From: Desulfatibacillum sp.
Lineage (GTDB): Bacteria; Desulfobacterota; Desulfobacteria; Desulfobacterales; Desulfatibacillaceae
DNA length: 64,000 bases
Assembly (NCBI GenBank): GCA_016342355.1
Contig: JAEINP010000024.1
Span: 1-64,000, forward strand
Direction of reading: 5' to 3'
The translations under genes and the position numbers were made by a program. A model generated the notes under the pieces. The model was not told the DNA's origin. It made no database searches and worked only from the letters and a program-made list of their open reading frames with translations. Every line of letters begins with the position of its first letter. Position 1 is the stretch's first letter. This document shows positions 1-8,479 of the stretch, piece after piece.

Positions 1-77
1 CCGCCAGGGGGCGTTCCTCCAGGAAGGATGGGAAATCTCTATTTTCCCCTTGACATTACTTATCATGGACGTCCCCC
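1..77 (+). repeat. Dispersed intergenic repeat, copy 1
   Basis: This stretch matches positions 45228-45302 over about 75 bases with roughly a dozen differences. The shared core reads CCTCCAGGAAGG, then TTTTCCCCTTGACATTAC, then ATCATGGA and GTCCCC. Both copies are intergenic and in the same orientation. It may be a mobile-element remnant or a conserved regulatory leader. The window edge truncates our view of the left end. Confidence 0.7.
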
Positions 78-116
78 TAATTCAAATCTACTTTTGTGAA
101 CGCAACTTGGTATCAG
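74..116 (+). repeat. Second dispersed repeat (43 bp), copy 1
   Basis: This 43-bp block starts CCCCTAATTC and ends TTGGTATCAG. It recurs inverted at 27285-27327 with about three mismatches. It sits just upstream of the patatin-like gene and directly follows the other repeat family, so the two may be parts of one longer element. Confidence 0.7.
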
Positions 117-167
117 CTTTTCTTGAGGGCGGATTTGCTGTAAGTATAGGCTTGGGAGGATGAATCA

Positions 168-1286
168 ATGGCTGACAGGAAACAGGCTCATAGGATGGGA
201 ACAGGGGAGGGCATGGCCAGCGACCTTCTCATACTTGCCGGGCGATCCGCCTACAATCATATACGCGAAAACGGGCTGGCTCCGTCGGATATTGCCGCTG
301 TTCTGGGCGCTTCGGGTGCGGCTAAATGGCTGGTGCTTTACGGGCTGGACTCGGCCATTTTCTCCCAGTGGTTTAAGGGCAGGGACAAGCCCCTGACCCT
401 GTTCGGAACCTCCATCGGCGCATGGAAACTGGTTGCCGCAGCCCAGGACGATCCGGCCCGGGCCTTTGACAGGCTCAAGGACGCCTACATAGCCCAAAGT
501 TACAAGGGGCGCCCGTCCGCATCCACGGTTTCCGAGGAATCCGTGCGCGTCATGGGGGTGCTTCTGGATTCTGGAGGCATGGACCAGAACCTGGCCCATC
601 CCTATTGCCGGATCAGCTTTTCGGCGGTCCGGTGCAAAGGATTGATGGGCAGGGAGGATCGCCTTTCCCTTGTGGCGGGCATGGCCCGGGCTTTCGGCCT
701 GAACCTCGTTTCACGGAACTTGCAGCGGCTGGCCTTTGAACGGACCGTGTTCCACCATCCGCGTGAGGCAAAACCGGTCCTGGATTTTTCCGGTCTTCCG
801 GCCCATTCCGTCTCACTCACACCCGAAAACTTCTCCCAAGCCATGCTGGCCACCGGGTCCATTCCCGTGATCATGAACGGAGTGCGCAACATCCCCGGCG
901 CTCCGGCAGGGATCTATCGCGACGGAGGGCTCCTGGATTATCACCCGGCTTTTCCCCTGGCGCCGGACACGGAAGGATTCATCCTGTATCCCCATTTTTT
1001 CCCCCATGTCATCCGGGGTTGGTTCGACAAGAAAATGACCGGACGATGGGCGGGTGCGGAGCTTTTGGACAAGACCATCATCCTGGCCCCGTCCCCGGAA
1101 TTCGTTTCCCGCCTGCCCTTTGGACGCATCCCGGACCGTAAGGATTTCGTGCGTTTTCAGGATAAGGACCATGTGCGCATGCCCGCTTGGAAAGAAGCCG
1201 CCGAGATGAGCAAAAAACTGGGCCGGGATTTCCTGGATCTGACGGAAACGGGGAAAATCAAGGACGCCGTCCGCCTGATTGAATAA
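168..1286 (+). CDS. Patatin-like phospholipase family protein
   Basis: The product is 372 aa. It shows the three patatin landmarks in order: a glycine-rich oxyanion-type segment (GASGAAKW, about residues 49-56), the nucleophile elbow GTSIG (about 85), and the catalytic aspartate motif DGG (about 251). The family hydrolyses acyl esters of phospholipids or neutral lipids with a Ser-Asp dyad. There is no clear signal peptide, so a cytoplasmic or membrane-surface enzyme is likely. The start is set by GGAGG about 8 bases upstream of the ATG; an internal ATG at codon 16 is the alternative. The gene stands alone, convergent with the TetR/membrane-protein pair. Substrate unknown. Confidence 0.85.
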   Translation: MADRKQAHRMGTGEGMASDLLILAGRSAYNHIRENGLAPSDIAAVLGASGAAKWLVLYGLDSAIFSQWFKGRDKPLTLFGTSIGAWKLVAAAQDDPARAFDRLKDAYIAQSYKGRPSASTVSEESVRVMGVLLDSGGMDQNLAHPYCRISFSAVRCKGLMGREDRLSLVAGMARAFGLNLVSRNLQRLAFERTVFHHPREAKPVLDFSGLPAHSVSLTPENFSQAMLATGSIPVIMNGVRNIPGAPAGIYRDGGLLDYHPAFPLAPDTEGFILYPHFFPHVIRGWFDKKMTGRWAGAELLDKTIILAPSPEFVSRLPFGRIPDRKDFVRFQDKDHVRMPAWKEAAEMSKKLGRDFLDLTETGKIKDAVRLIE

Positions 1287-1456
1287 GGGACGCTATGCCC
1301 ATCTTACCTTATAAAAGCCAAAGCCTGGGCGCCAACCTCGGGCCACACCTGCCCGGGTCAATCGCGCATATGGCTCCGGTGGGGAAACTACGAATTTCCG
1401 GCTTTGCCGCCCGCACGGCTTTTCCCCATACAGGCGGCAAGTCCTGTTACCAATAC

Positions 1457-1822
1457 TCACACCCCGGCCCACAAGCAGCCTGCAATGGCGAAAAATACAA
1501 TCCAGGCTACGTGCTTGCCCCGGGTCCAGGCCAGGATCATTACGCCCGTGACCACAAAGGCCGCCACGAACCCATACACGGTCAGGCTGTTGACTGCGGT
1601 TTTCCCCGAAAGATCCCAGACAGCCACAGCCATGCCCCACCACGCCACCGTGGTGATGTGCCAGGCGAATCTAAGAATGTTTTTGGCCAGGGGGGCTTTG
1701 TTGAAAATTTTCATGTTACGGTCCGCCAGGAGCGGCGCGATCAAAAATCGCTCTCCGAGGACCGAATGGGCCAGGCCAATAGCCACCAATAAAATCGCCG
1801 CTGTCATCAATAATGGACTCAT
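1457..1822 (-). CDS. Small four-helix membrane protein
   Basis: The product is 121 aa and almost entirely hydrophobic, with about four predicted transmembrane helices and a short basic loop (LADRNMKIFNK) between the first and second. I do not recognise a named family. The start at 1822 is chosen because GGAGGAG lies directly upstream and the ATG overlaps the stop of the preceding TetR gene by four bases. That overlap means translational coupling and co-transcription with the regulator, so the protein is probably under its control. TetR-coupled small membrane proteins are often transport accessories, but nothing in the sequence proves that here. Confidence 0.75.
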   Translation of the reverse strand: MSPLLMTAAILLVAIGLAHSVLGERFLIAPLLADRNMKIFNKAPLAKNILRFAWHITTVAWWGMAVAVWDLSGKTAVNSLTVYGFVAAFVVTGVMILAWTRGKHVAWIVFFAIAGCLWAGV

Positions 1823-2454
1823 GGTTCTCCTCCGTTTTGTGTTGCATTTTCGGGATTTCTCAACGCCCGCCAGGCTGCGGAGGCGATTTCCCTCTTGACT
1901 GTTTCCAGCGAAGACGAAGACCGGCCCGACACCCACAGTTGGGTGAACTCCTGGCAAGGGCCTATAAGCAGGGTTGCATAAATATCCGGGGGCAGGTCCC
2001 GCAAGGCGCCCGCCTTGATGTGCCGCCTGATGAAGGCCCACAGGGCCGGGTAGGATTCCTTGTTTTGCAGGGTCAGGTCGTTTTCCCCGGTGGCCATGAA
2101 ATCCGCATGGCGCATGAGCACCAGATACCTGGCCCAGGCCGGGTTGGCCTCCACCCAGGAAAAATGGTGCTCCACCACCCGCCGGATTCCTTCTTCGGCT
2201 TCGGGCCCGCCTTCCAGGGCTTCCACTAACCCGTTTTGGAAATCGGCGATTCCCTCCACATAAACCGCTATCGCCAGTTGCTCCTTGTTTTTAAAATGAT
2301 GATACACGCTTCCGTAGGAGGAATGGGCCAGGGTCCGGATTTCCTCCATGGTGGCGTCGGTATAGCCCTTTTCGCTGAAGCATTGCAGGGCCGCGTCGAT
2401 GATCTGCCTTTTTCGATTGGCTGTTTTGGCGTACGGGGCGCGTTTTTGGCTCAC
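1819..2454 (-). CDS. TetR family transcriptional regulator
   Basis: The product is 211 aa. The N-terminal 55 residues form a TetR DNA-binding domain: helix 1 with ALQCFSEKGY, then the helix-turn-helix ending YGSVYHHFKNKEQL. The remainder is a variable ligand-binding and dimerisation domain. The start follows an ideal AAGGAGGAC site. The promoter (TTGACC, 17 bp, TATTAT at 2479-2507) contains the palindrome TTAGAT-N5-ATCTAA overlapping the -10 element, so autorepression is the natural inference. The gene is translationally coupled to the membrane protein downstream. The inducing ligand cannot be predicted. Confidence 0.93.
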   Translation of the reverse strand: MSQKRAPYAKTANRKRQIIDAALQCFSEKGYTDATMEEIRTLAHSSYGSVYHHFKNKEQLAIAVYVEGIADFQNGLVEALEGGPEAEEGIRRVVEHHFSWVEANPAWARYLVLMRHADFMATGENDLTLQNKESYPALWAFIRRHIKAGALRDLPPDIYATLLIGPCQEFTQLWVSGRSSSSLETVKREIASAAWRALRNPENATQNGGEP

Positions 2455-2474
2455 GGCATTGTCCTCCTTTTAAA

Positions 2475-2507
2475 TTAGATAATAAATCTAAATTTAAAAT
2501 CGGTCAA
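2475..2507 (-). promoter_or_regulatory. Promoter with TetR-type operator
   Basis: On the minus strand a -35 box TTGACC (2502-2507) and a -10 box TATTAT (2479-2484) are separated by 17 bp. The perfect palindrome TTAGATAATAAATCTAA (2475-2491) covers the -10 element. It sits directly before the TetR gene, so it is probably that regulator's own operator. Confidence 0.75.
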
Positions 2508-2642
2508 GAATTTCTTTTTGGGACAGCAAGAAAAACCGTCCGGGACAGCGTGATAAATCGTTCAAGGCCTCCAGCAAATCCTCCGCCGTTACAACATCTC
2601 CGCACAGGATTTTCGCGACTGATCAAATGTCTCCTGGAAGAG

Positions 2643-3845
2643 TCATCCGCCATTTTTCGAAGGATTTTTGTTGAGGCAGCATTTTTTGTATTTTTTGCCG
2701 CTTCCGCAGGGGCAGGGATCGTTCCGGGACGTCTTGGCCCACAATGCCTTCTGGTGTGAACGCCGGGCCTCCATGGCTTTTGTCCGAATATCCACGGGAT
2801 GGGCTTCCATATGGTCCCAAAGCATGGTCCAGGCCTGGCACAAGCGGCTCGGCCCGTCCAGCCTAAGGCGGGGGCAGTCAGCCTGGCAAAAATCCCCGTG
2901 ACGGCATTGGCGGCACGGTTTCGGCCATTGGGATTTGGGCCGGGCAAAGGTTTTTCGTTGGGGGGAATTCATCAAGGCCTGAAAGGAATCCTGATGGATG
3001 TTTCCCAGGCGATAGGGTTCGTCCACATAAAAATCGCAAGGATACACGTCGCCGTTATGCTCCACCACCAGGTATGAGTCGCATTCCGGAAGCCAGGTGC
3101 AGGAGGCGCGCACGCCATCCAGGATGTAAAGCAGCAGGTCCTCGAACAGGCGGATGGAGATGCGGCCAAACCCGTTTTCCAGCCATAGGTCGAAAAGACG
3201 GATGTAGAAATTCCCCAGAGCCTCGCCGGAAACCGCCCTGGATGCGGGAAGCCCGGTGTCCGGGTCCAGGTCCATACAGGGGATGAACTGCAGATGGGTA
3301 AAACCCTGGCTCACAAAAAAAGTGTATAGTTCCTCCGGCTGGGACACATTGTCCGCAGTCAAGAGCGTCAGGATGTTAATGGCCACTCCCCGGCGGGCCA
3401 TGATCTCCGCCGCTTTCATGACTGCATCATAAGAGCCTCGCCCCTGCCGATCCTTCCGGTTTTGGTCATGAATGGCCCGGGGTCCGTCCAGGCTTAACCC
3501 CACCAGGATATTACTATCAGCCAGAAACCCGGCCCAATTCGCATCAATCAATAGCCCATTTGTCTGGATGGAAGTCTCCACAGACTGGCCCGGGGCGGCT
3601 ATCCGATTTTGAAACGCCATAACCCGGCGAAAAAAATCCAGCCCCATGAGGGTGGGCTCCCCTCCCTGCCAGCAAAAACCATTATGGGAATGGCCCAGGG
3701 CCAGGGCCTTTTCCAGCATAATCTCGGCGGTGGCTTGGTCCATCATCGGCTTGGCGCCTGGATAGACCTCAGAAGCGCGCCGGTAAAAGCAATAGGTGCA
3801 GTCCAGGTTACAGCGATAGGATGCGGGCTTGATGAGAAGATTCAT
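2643..3845 (-). CDS. Anaerobic sulfatase-maturating enzyme (radical SAM/SPASM) with SEC-C tail
   Basis: The product is 400 aa. The radical SAM motif CNLDCTYC (Cys12, 16, 19) binds the cluster that cleaves S-adenosylmethionine. A C-terminal SPASM region with many cysteines (including CRQC and CQADC) holds auxiliary clusters. The last 30 residues are a SEC-C metal-binding motif (NDPCPCGSGKKYKKCC). anSME enzymes oxidise a sulfatase active-site Cys or Ser to formylglycine without oxygen. A Cys-type sulfatase lies two genes upstream in the same array, so it is the likely client. The SEC-C tail is not part of well-studied anSMEs. The gene is last in the array and starts 27 bases after the preceding stop. 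Confidence 0.88.
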   Translation of the reverse strand: MNLLIKPASYRCNLDCTYCFYRRASEVYPGAKPMMDQATAEIMLEKALALGHSHNGFCWQGGEPTLMGLDFFRRVMAFQNRIAAPGQSVETSIQTNGLLIDANWAGFLADSNILVGLSLDGPRAIHDQNRKDRQGRGSYDAVMKAAEIMARRGVAINILTLLTADNVSQPEELYTFFVSQGFTHLQFIPCMDLDPDTGLPASRAVSGEALGNFYIRLFDLWLENGFGRISIRLFEDLLLYILDGVRASCTWLPECDSYLVVEHNGDVYPCDFYVDEPYRLGNIHQDSFQALMNSPQRKTFARPKSQWPKPCRQCRHGDFCQADCPRLRLDGPSRLCQAWTMLWDHMEAHPVDIRTKAMEARRSHQKALWAKTSRNDPCPCGSGKKYKKCCLNKNPSKNGG

Positions 3846-3872
3846 GGACTTTACGCAACTCCCGTCCGATCA

Positions 3873-4895
3873 TTATTTTTGAAGCGCTACGGGAATTCCT
3901 GATTCACAGGGAGTGCCCGTTGCGCACAATCCGCACCCATAAATGAAAATATGGTAATTCTTATTACAGTATTTGGTGGATGCCGCCACCCGCTGATAGC
4001 ATTTTTCCTTGTCGTGGGCGTCTTTTTCCGTGATCGCGTCCACGGGGCAGCGGCTTTTGCATTTCATGCAAGGGACGCCCTGATACTGGAGGCAATTGGC
4101 GTGGATGTCGTCGGGCCTTTGGCGGTTGGGCTCTAATTTCAAATTCACCACAAAACTGCCGACCCGGTGGGAGCACCCTTTTTCCGTGATCAAAAAGTCG
4201 TGCATGCCAAAGGTTCCGAGCCCGGCCGCATAGGCCATGTGGCGGTGAGACCATGGCGAAGCCCATCCAACGTTTGGATAGCGCTTTTTGTTGAACATGG
4301 GCGTAACATCCGGCGCAATAGCCAGAACCCCTTTGTCCATGAGGTGGGTGATGATTTCGCGTACAAAGGTCTGACTGAAAATCTCCCCCAACAACCGTGT
4401 TTGAGCCCACCGTTCCGAAGTCCAGTCAGTCCTTGCCGCATTATCATCCTTTGTGTTCCGCGTAATGGGCATGACAAAGGAAACCACTGAAAGATCCGAG
4501 GCTTCGGGCGCTGGGACGCCATTGTTCTCAGCTTGCCATTGCATGATTTCCAGGGGCGTAAAATGATGCGGTCCGATAATGTTTTTGTATTCCGCCAGGA
4601 GTGGGTCGTCCCCGCGGATGAAACCCACCAAGGGTTCATCGAATATGCGTTCGCCGAAGAAAGGGTATTCAAAGCTGTTATCCGGGTGATTGGCCAGCTT
4701 GTCCTTGATGGTGTCTACAAACCATTGTTCATCAAGCACAGGATCATTCGGGCTCGGGGAATAGTCCTTGTTTAGAAGGGGCTGTTTGGGAAAGCCCTTG
4801 CCTTTCATCTCTCCGATGGCGCTTTTTATTCCGCCAATGTCGGTTACAAAAGAAAACTTGCGGTATCGGTCTTCCATTTTACGCCGTGCGCCCAT
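3873..4895 (-). CDS. QueG/RdhA-like 4Fe-4S protein
   Basis: The product is 340 aa. Residues 218-250 resemble the cobalamin-binding region of the epoxyqueuosine reductase/reductive dehalogenase superfamily (YAAGLGTFGMHDFLIT). A ferredoxin-like segment follows, with CMKCKSRCP (about 276-284) and further cysteines to the C terminus, including CGLC. QueG acts on tRNA in the cytoplasm; RdhA removes halides at the membrane. This protein lacks a Tat signal and the C-terminal repeats of QueG, so neither role can be assigned. The ATG at 4895 is preferred over the GTG two codons upstream because GGAGG is then correctly spaced. The gene sits between a membrane protein and the sulfatase maturase. Confidence 0.72.
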   Translation of the reverse strand: MGARRKMEDRYRKFSFVTDIGGIKSAIGEMKGKGFPKQPLLNKDYSPSPNDPVLDEQWFVDTIKDKLANHPDNSFEYPFFGERIFDEPLVGFIRGDDPLLAEYKNIIGPHHFTPLEIMQWQAENNGVPAPEASDLSVVSFVMPITRNTKDDNAARTDWTSERWAQTRLLGEIFSQTFVREIITHLMDKGVLAIAPDVTPMFNKKRYPNVGWASPWSHRHMAYAAGLGTFGMHDFLITEKGCSHRVGSFVVNLKLEPNRQRPDDIHANCLQYQGVPCMKCKSRCPVDAITEKDAHDKEKCYQRVAASTKYCNKNYHIFIYGCGLCATGTPCESGIPVALQK

Positions 4896-4922
4896 ATTCA
4901 CCTCCGTGGGTATGAGGAACCA

Positions 4923-5498
4923 TCAAGAAAACAGCGCCTTGTACCCGCTCTGATAAAAGTAGAACCAATTTTGCCCCATTTCCCAAAGAGCAAAAACATA
5001 GAACAACCCCAAGGAAACCAGAACAGCCAAAACAGGCCGGACAACTAGGGCGAGCCCTTCAGTTTTCCTGCGTCGAAAACGGTAGACCGTCTCCCACAGC
5101 CCCATTTGCAAGGCCATAAAAGTCAGAGTCGTTAAAAACAGGGGATTCAGACTATAGTACAACGATTCCCCCAGGCTGAAACAGGCCGAAAAATTAATGG
5201 TTTCCCATATGATCCAGATTACTGGTGTGAGTAGGCTGGCCAGGATGCAAGCCCGTGGCAAGACGCCTCGAAAACGCCCCAGAGGGTAGATTACGGACGG
5301 ACCAAAGGCGATAGCAAGGTTCAGAGTTATTCCAAAATGGAAGGTTGCCGGTTTGTGCAGGGTCAGGGCAAAGTCGGGCCATGGCAGATTATAGAGGATT
5401 TTACTGGCGACCATGACACCCAGGACTGCTGCAGCCGGAAACCATACCGCCCGAAGATTTCGGGATGCTCCCTCTTGAGACATTGGATTCCGGGTCAT
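4923..5498 (-). CDS. Multi-spanning membrane protein of unknown function
   Basis: The product is 191 aa with about five hydrophobic segments: near residues 15-33, 50-66, 82-98, 120-137 and 150-172. The C-terminal stretch is aromatic-rich (NWFYFYQSG). I recognise no family. The ATG overlaps the sulfatase stop by four bases, so the two are translationally coupled. In this context it might anchor or partner the exported sulfatase, but that rests on position alone. Confidence 0.7.
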   Translation of the reverse strand: MTRNPMSQEGASRNLRAVWFPAAAVLGVMVASKILYNLPWPDFALTLHKPATFHFGITLNLAIAFGPSVIYPLGRFRGVLPRACILASLLTPVIWIIWETINFSACFSLGESLYYSLNPLFLTTLTFMALQMGLWETVYRFRRRKTEGLALVVRPVLAVLVSLGLFYVFALWEMGQNWFYFYQSGYKALFS

Positions 5499-6868
5499 AG
5501 TCTTCCCTCCTGCTGCAGGGTGGCGAGCATGCCTTTCAGCCGGGCAAGCTCCTGGGCGTCCAATTGGTCAATCTTGTTTTTCTTTTGTTTGGGATCCGTC
5601 AAGAGATCATAAAATTCCGGCGGCCTACCCCCCTGGTACTCGACATAAATGCTGTCTTTTGTCCGCACCGCATTGATGCCTGGAGTCCGATAGGGAAAGT
5701 CAGGAAAATGCTCATACAGCCAAGCCTCCCTGCCGGGTGTTTGCTTGTTTCGCAAAACCGGCGCCAGGCTTTGCCCTTCCATGGCGGGACCGGGCTTAAG
5801 TCCGGCGATGTCCAGCAGGGTTGGAGCCAGGTCGATATTCAAAGCCATTTGTTCAGCCCGGCGTCCGGGGTCGGAAATGATTCCCGGCGCCCGAACAATA
5901 AATGGAACGCGTATGGATTCCTCGTAGGCCCAGCGCTTGTCGATAAGACGATGTTCGCCCCAAAAAAAGCCGTTGTCCCCGGCGTAGACCACGATGGTAT
6001 TGTCGGCGAGCCCCTGTTTTTCCAAAAAGCCGAGCAATCGCCCAACCTGCCGATCCACAGAGGTAATGACCCGGCAGTAGTTTCGATAATGATACTGGAG
6101 TGGCCCGGTGGTTCCAAGGAATATTCCGCCATTGGTCATAGTGACCCAGGTATCGGCTTCCTCCGCCAAAGGAAGTTTTTCGTCTTCGTACAGATTGATT
6201 AGATCCTCAGGTGGGCGCCAATCATGATGGGCTGCCTTTAACGAAAGGTACAGGCAAAAGGGATTCTTTCGATCCTGCCCGGCATATTCAATGGCCCGGT
6301 CGGTCAATTCCTCGGTAATATATCGCTTCTTGGGGATGGTTTCCTTTTCATTGACGATCAGGGGGCAATCCCAGTATTGGCCTTGGCCCCCCCGGGCCGT
6401 GAAGGTTACGAACTCATCCACGCCACGGAGTTGGGGCAGGCGCCCGGGCATGTGCCACTTGCCCAGAAACGCGGTGTCATATCCTGTCTGTTTGAGCCTT
6501 TCCAGAAAAGTGACACTCTCGTCCCGCCAGGGAGTCAGGTTGTTTTTCACCCCGTGGGTATGGGCGTATTGGCCGGTTAGAAAACTGGCCCGGCTGGGAC
6601 TGCACAACGAGGTGGTGACAAAACCGTTCTCGAAAAGAACCCCTTGGGACGCCAGCCTGTCGATATTGGGGGTTTGTACAAATGGATGCCCGGTACAGCC
6701 CATGAAATCAGCGCGGTGGTCGTCCGTGAGGATGAATACAATATTCGGCGGGCTGCTGCTTTCCCGGGATGCGAAAAGAGGGTTCGGAAAAACGCCTGCA
6801 GCGCCAGCCATGGACGCCGCCGCCATGAGTTTAAGCGCGCCCCGCCGTGTGATCGTATTGTCAGCCAT
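5495..6868 (-). CDS. Tat-exported sulfatase (Cys-type)
   Basis: The product is 457 aa. It starts with a twin-arginine signal (TRRGALKL, residues 7-14, then a hydrophobic run to an A-S-R boundary near 35). The sulfatase fold begins with the metal ligands TDD (48-50). The signature CSPSRASFLTG begins at Cys89, the residue converted to formylglycine. A second block, GKWHMPG, is also present. The enzyme should hydrolyse a sulfate ester in the periplasm. Its maturase is encoded three genes downstream, which fits the Cys-type site under anoxic conditions. Upstream is the beta-propeller gene; downstream the overlapping membrane protein. Substrate not predictable. Confidence 0.93.
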   Translation of the reverse strand: MADNTITRRGALKLMAAASMAGAAGVFPNPLFASRESSSPPNIVFILTDDHRADFMGCTGHPFVQTPNIDRLASQGVLFENGFVTTSLCSPSRASFLTGQYAHTHGVKNNLTPWRDESVTFLERLKQTGYDTAFLGKWHMPGRLPQLRGVDEFVTFTARGGQGQYWDCPLIVNEKETIPKKRYITEELTDRAIEYAGQDRKNPFCLYLSLKAAHHDWRPPEDLINLYEDEKLPLAEEADTWVTMTNGGIFLGTTGPLQYHYRNYCRVITSVDRQVGRLLGFLEKQGLADNTIVVYAGDNGFFWGEHRLIDKRWAYEESIRVPFIVRAPGIISDPGRRAEQMALNIDLAPTLLDIAGLKPGPAMEGQSLAPVLRNKQTPGREAWLYEHFPDFPYRTPGINAVRTKDSIYVEYQGGRPPEFYDLLTDPKQKKNKIDQLDAQELARLKGMLATLQQEGRL

Positions 6869-6909
6869 GGTTTTCCCTCAATTGAACATTATTGCCGACA
6901 TGGTCGGGT

Positions 6910-8445
6910 TTACTCCGAATCAATACGAATTTCCGTCAGCATCCCGTTCGCCGAAGGGTAATAAAAAACACCGTCAAAACCTGGTGTGACAGGCAGGCCC
7001 GACCCCAAGGGGATAGCTCCGCTTTTGGCCAGCTTCTTCCCGGTGTTGGCATCCCTATAAATTACCTTGACAGTCGCCAGCGACGGCAGGTTGGAGTCGT
7101 CAAGCACCAGGGTGCGGTGCTCCTTGGGTCCTGTGAGGGAGGCGAAACTCAGGGAACGCTGGTTCACCTTCCAGGCAATGGAAAAACCTTTTTCCATATC
7201 AAAGTCCAGAGCAGCCAATTTTCCTTCCAGGAAGTCGTAGGTGTAAATCCGGCTGTTCTCCACATCCACGGTGGGCAGGCTCCATTGCAGGGACCCCGGT
7301 AGGAGGCCGTCCTCCTCATAGGGGCTGATGCGGAATACCTTGGTGTCGTCTGCCTGGGTTACAGCCGTGAGGGTGAGCGGTCCCCCGGCAATCTGAAAAT
7401 TGGTCTGCACTATGATAAAATCGCCAAACACGGCTGGCGCGGTGGCTGGTTTCTGGTCATCGTCGCAATAACGGACCGGCCCCCAGTTTTCATCCAGGAC
7501 AATTTTGCCGTTTGCGTACCGGTACCGGAATACATTTTTAAAGCCGGACACATAAATGTAATCCGCACGGTTGAATACACCGTTGCTGATCCGTCCCAGA
7601 ACTGGTTCCCGCACCTCAACGGAAGAAACCACAGCAAGGGATTCCGGGTCCACCACAGCAATGATGGACGGGGTGTCTTTGTCATAATGGAACAAAAGGG
7701 CCACAATGGAATCCTTTTTAGAACCCTCTTTTCTGGTCATGGACTTGGCGATCAGCCTGCCGTCGGACAATATGCTAAACCCGTTGTACACCGTGTCGCC
7801 GGGGACACGTCCGGCGGGGGTGGGCAATTTGACCTTTTTTATGACCTCGCCGGTGGAAGGATCCACCTTGACCATGTGATGCCCCGCCACCGCATATACA
7901 AATCCGTTGCCATGAACCCCGATGGCGCCGGGATAATCCCAGTCGCCATCCTTTTGAGCATTGTGAAATTGCGTGCGCCACAAAACGCGCAAGGTATGGG
8001 GGTCGATTTTCGCCACAAAGGGGCCGGTGGCGCAGTCCGGCCCGTCTTCTTCGCAATCGTCGGTCGGCAGCGAAGTGCCGCCCAAGGCGAACAACTCGTC
8101 CCGGTCCCGCGTCACCACATTGTATATCCCCGGTAGTCCGGCCATGGAGCGGGTGACGATTTTTGGCTTGTCCAGGTTTGCGATCTCCTCCAAAGAACAG
8201 GAAACGGGGAAGGTGTGGGTGCGTTCAGAATTGTAGGCCTCATGGGGCGTGATGGTTTTATACCAGGGTCCAGTGGAAACCCCTGTTTCAAAATCCCTGG
8301 TCCGGGAGCACCGGTCCTGGAGGTGTATTGCTTCCCCCCCGGTCTCGTTGGCGGCCATATTATAGGAGCGGTGAAAATCAAACAGGTAGTAGCCTATGGT
8401 TAAAGCCCCAAGGCACAACAAAAAAACAAAAGCCTTTTTAATCAT
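6910..8445 (-). CDS. Exported beta-propeller-like protein
   Basis: The product is 511 aa with an N-terminal signal anchor (KKAFVFLLCLGALTIGYYLF). The rest resembles repeated beta-propeller blades, with phrases such as GAIGVHGNGFVYAVAG, HHMVKVDPSTGEVIKKV and SRIYTYDFLEGKLAALDF recurring at blade-like spacing. It lacks obvious catalytic motifs. PQQ-type dehydrogenases and YncE-like propellers share this look, but I see no firm cofactor motif. It lies within the array between the MBL-fold protein and the sulfatase, so it probably acts in the periplasm on the same material or as a binding scaffold. Confidence 0.65.
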   Translation of the reverse strand: MIKKAFVFLLCLGALTIGYYLFDFHRSYNMAANETGGEAIHLQDRCSRTRDFETGVSTGPWYKTITPHEAYNSERTHTFPVSCSLEEIANLDKPKIVTRSMAGLPGIYNVVTRDRDELFALGGTSLPTDDCEEDGPDCATGPFVAKIDPHTLRVLWRTQFHNAQKDGDWDYPGAIGVHGNGFVYAVAGHHMVKVDPSTGEVIKKVKLPTPAGRVPGDTVYNGFSILSDGRLIAKSMTRKEGSKKDSIVALLFHYDKDTPSIIAVVDPESLAVVSSVEVREPVLGRISNGVFNRADYIYVSGFKNVFRYRYANGKIVLDENWGPVRYCDDDQKPATAPAVFGDFIIVQTNFQIAGGPLTLTAVTQADDTKVFRISPYEEDGLLPGSLQWSLPTVDVENSRIYTYDFLEGKLAALDFDMEKGFSIAWKVNQRSLSFASLTGPKEHRTLVLDDSNLPSLATVKVIYRDANTGKKLAKSGAIPLGSGLPVTPGFDGVFYYPSANGMLTEIRIDSE

Positions 8446-8479
8446 TTTTCCCCCTCAATAGGCCCGTCTTTTGAACGGA

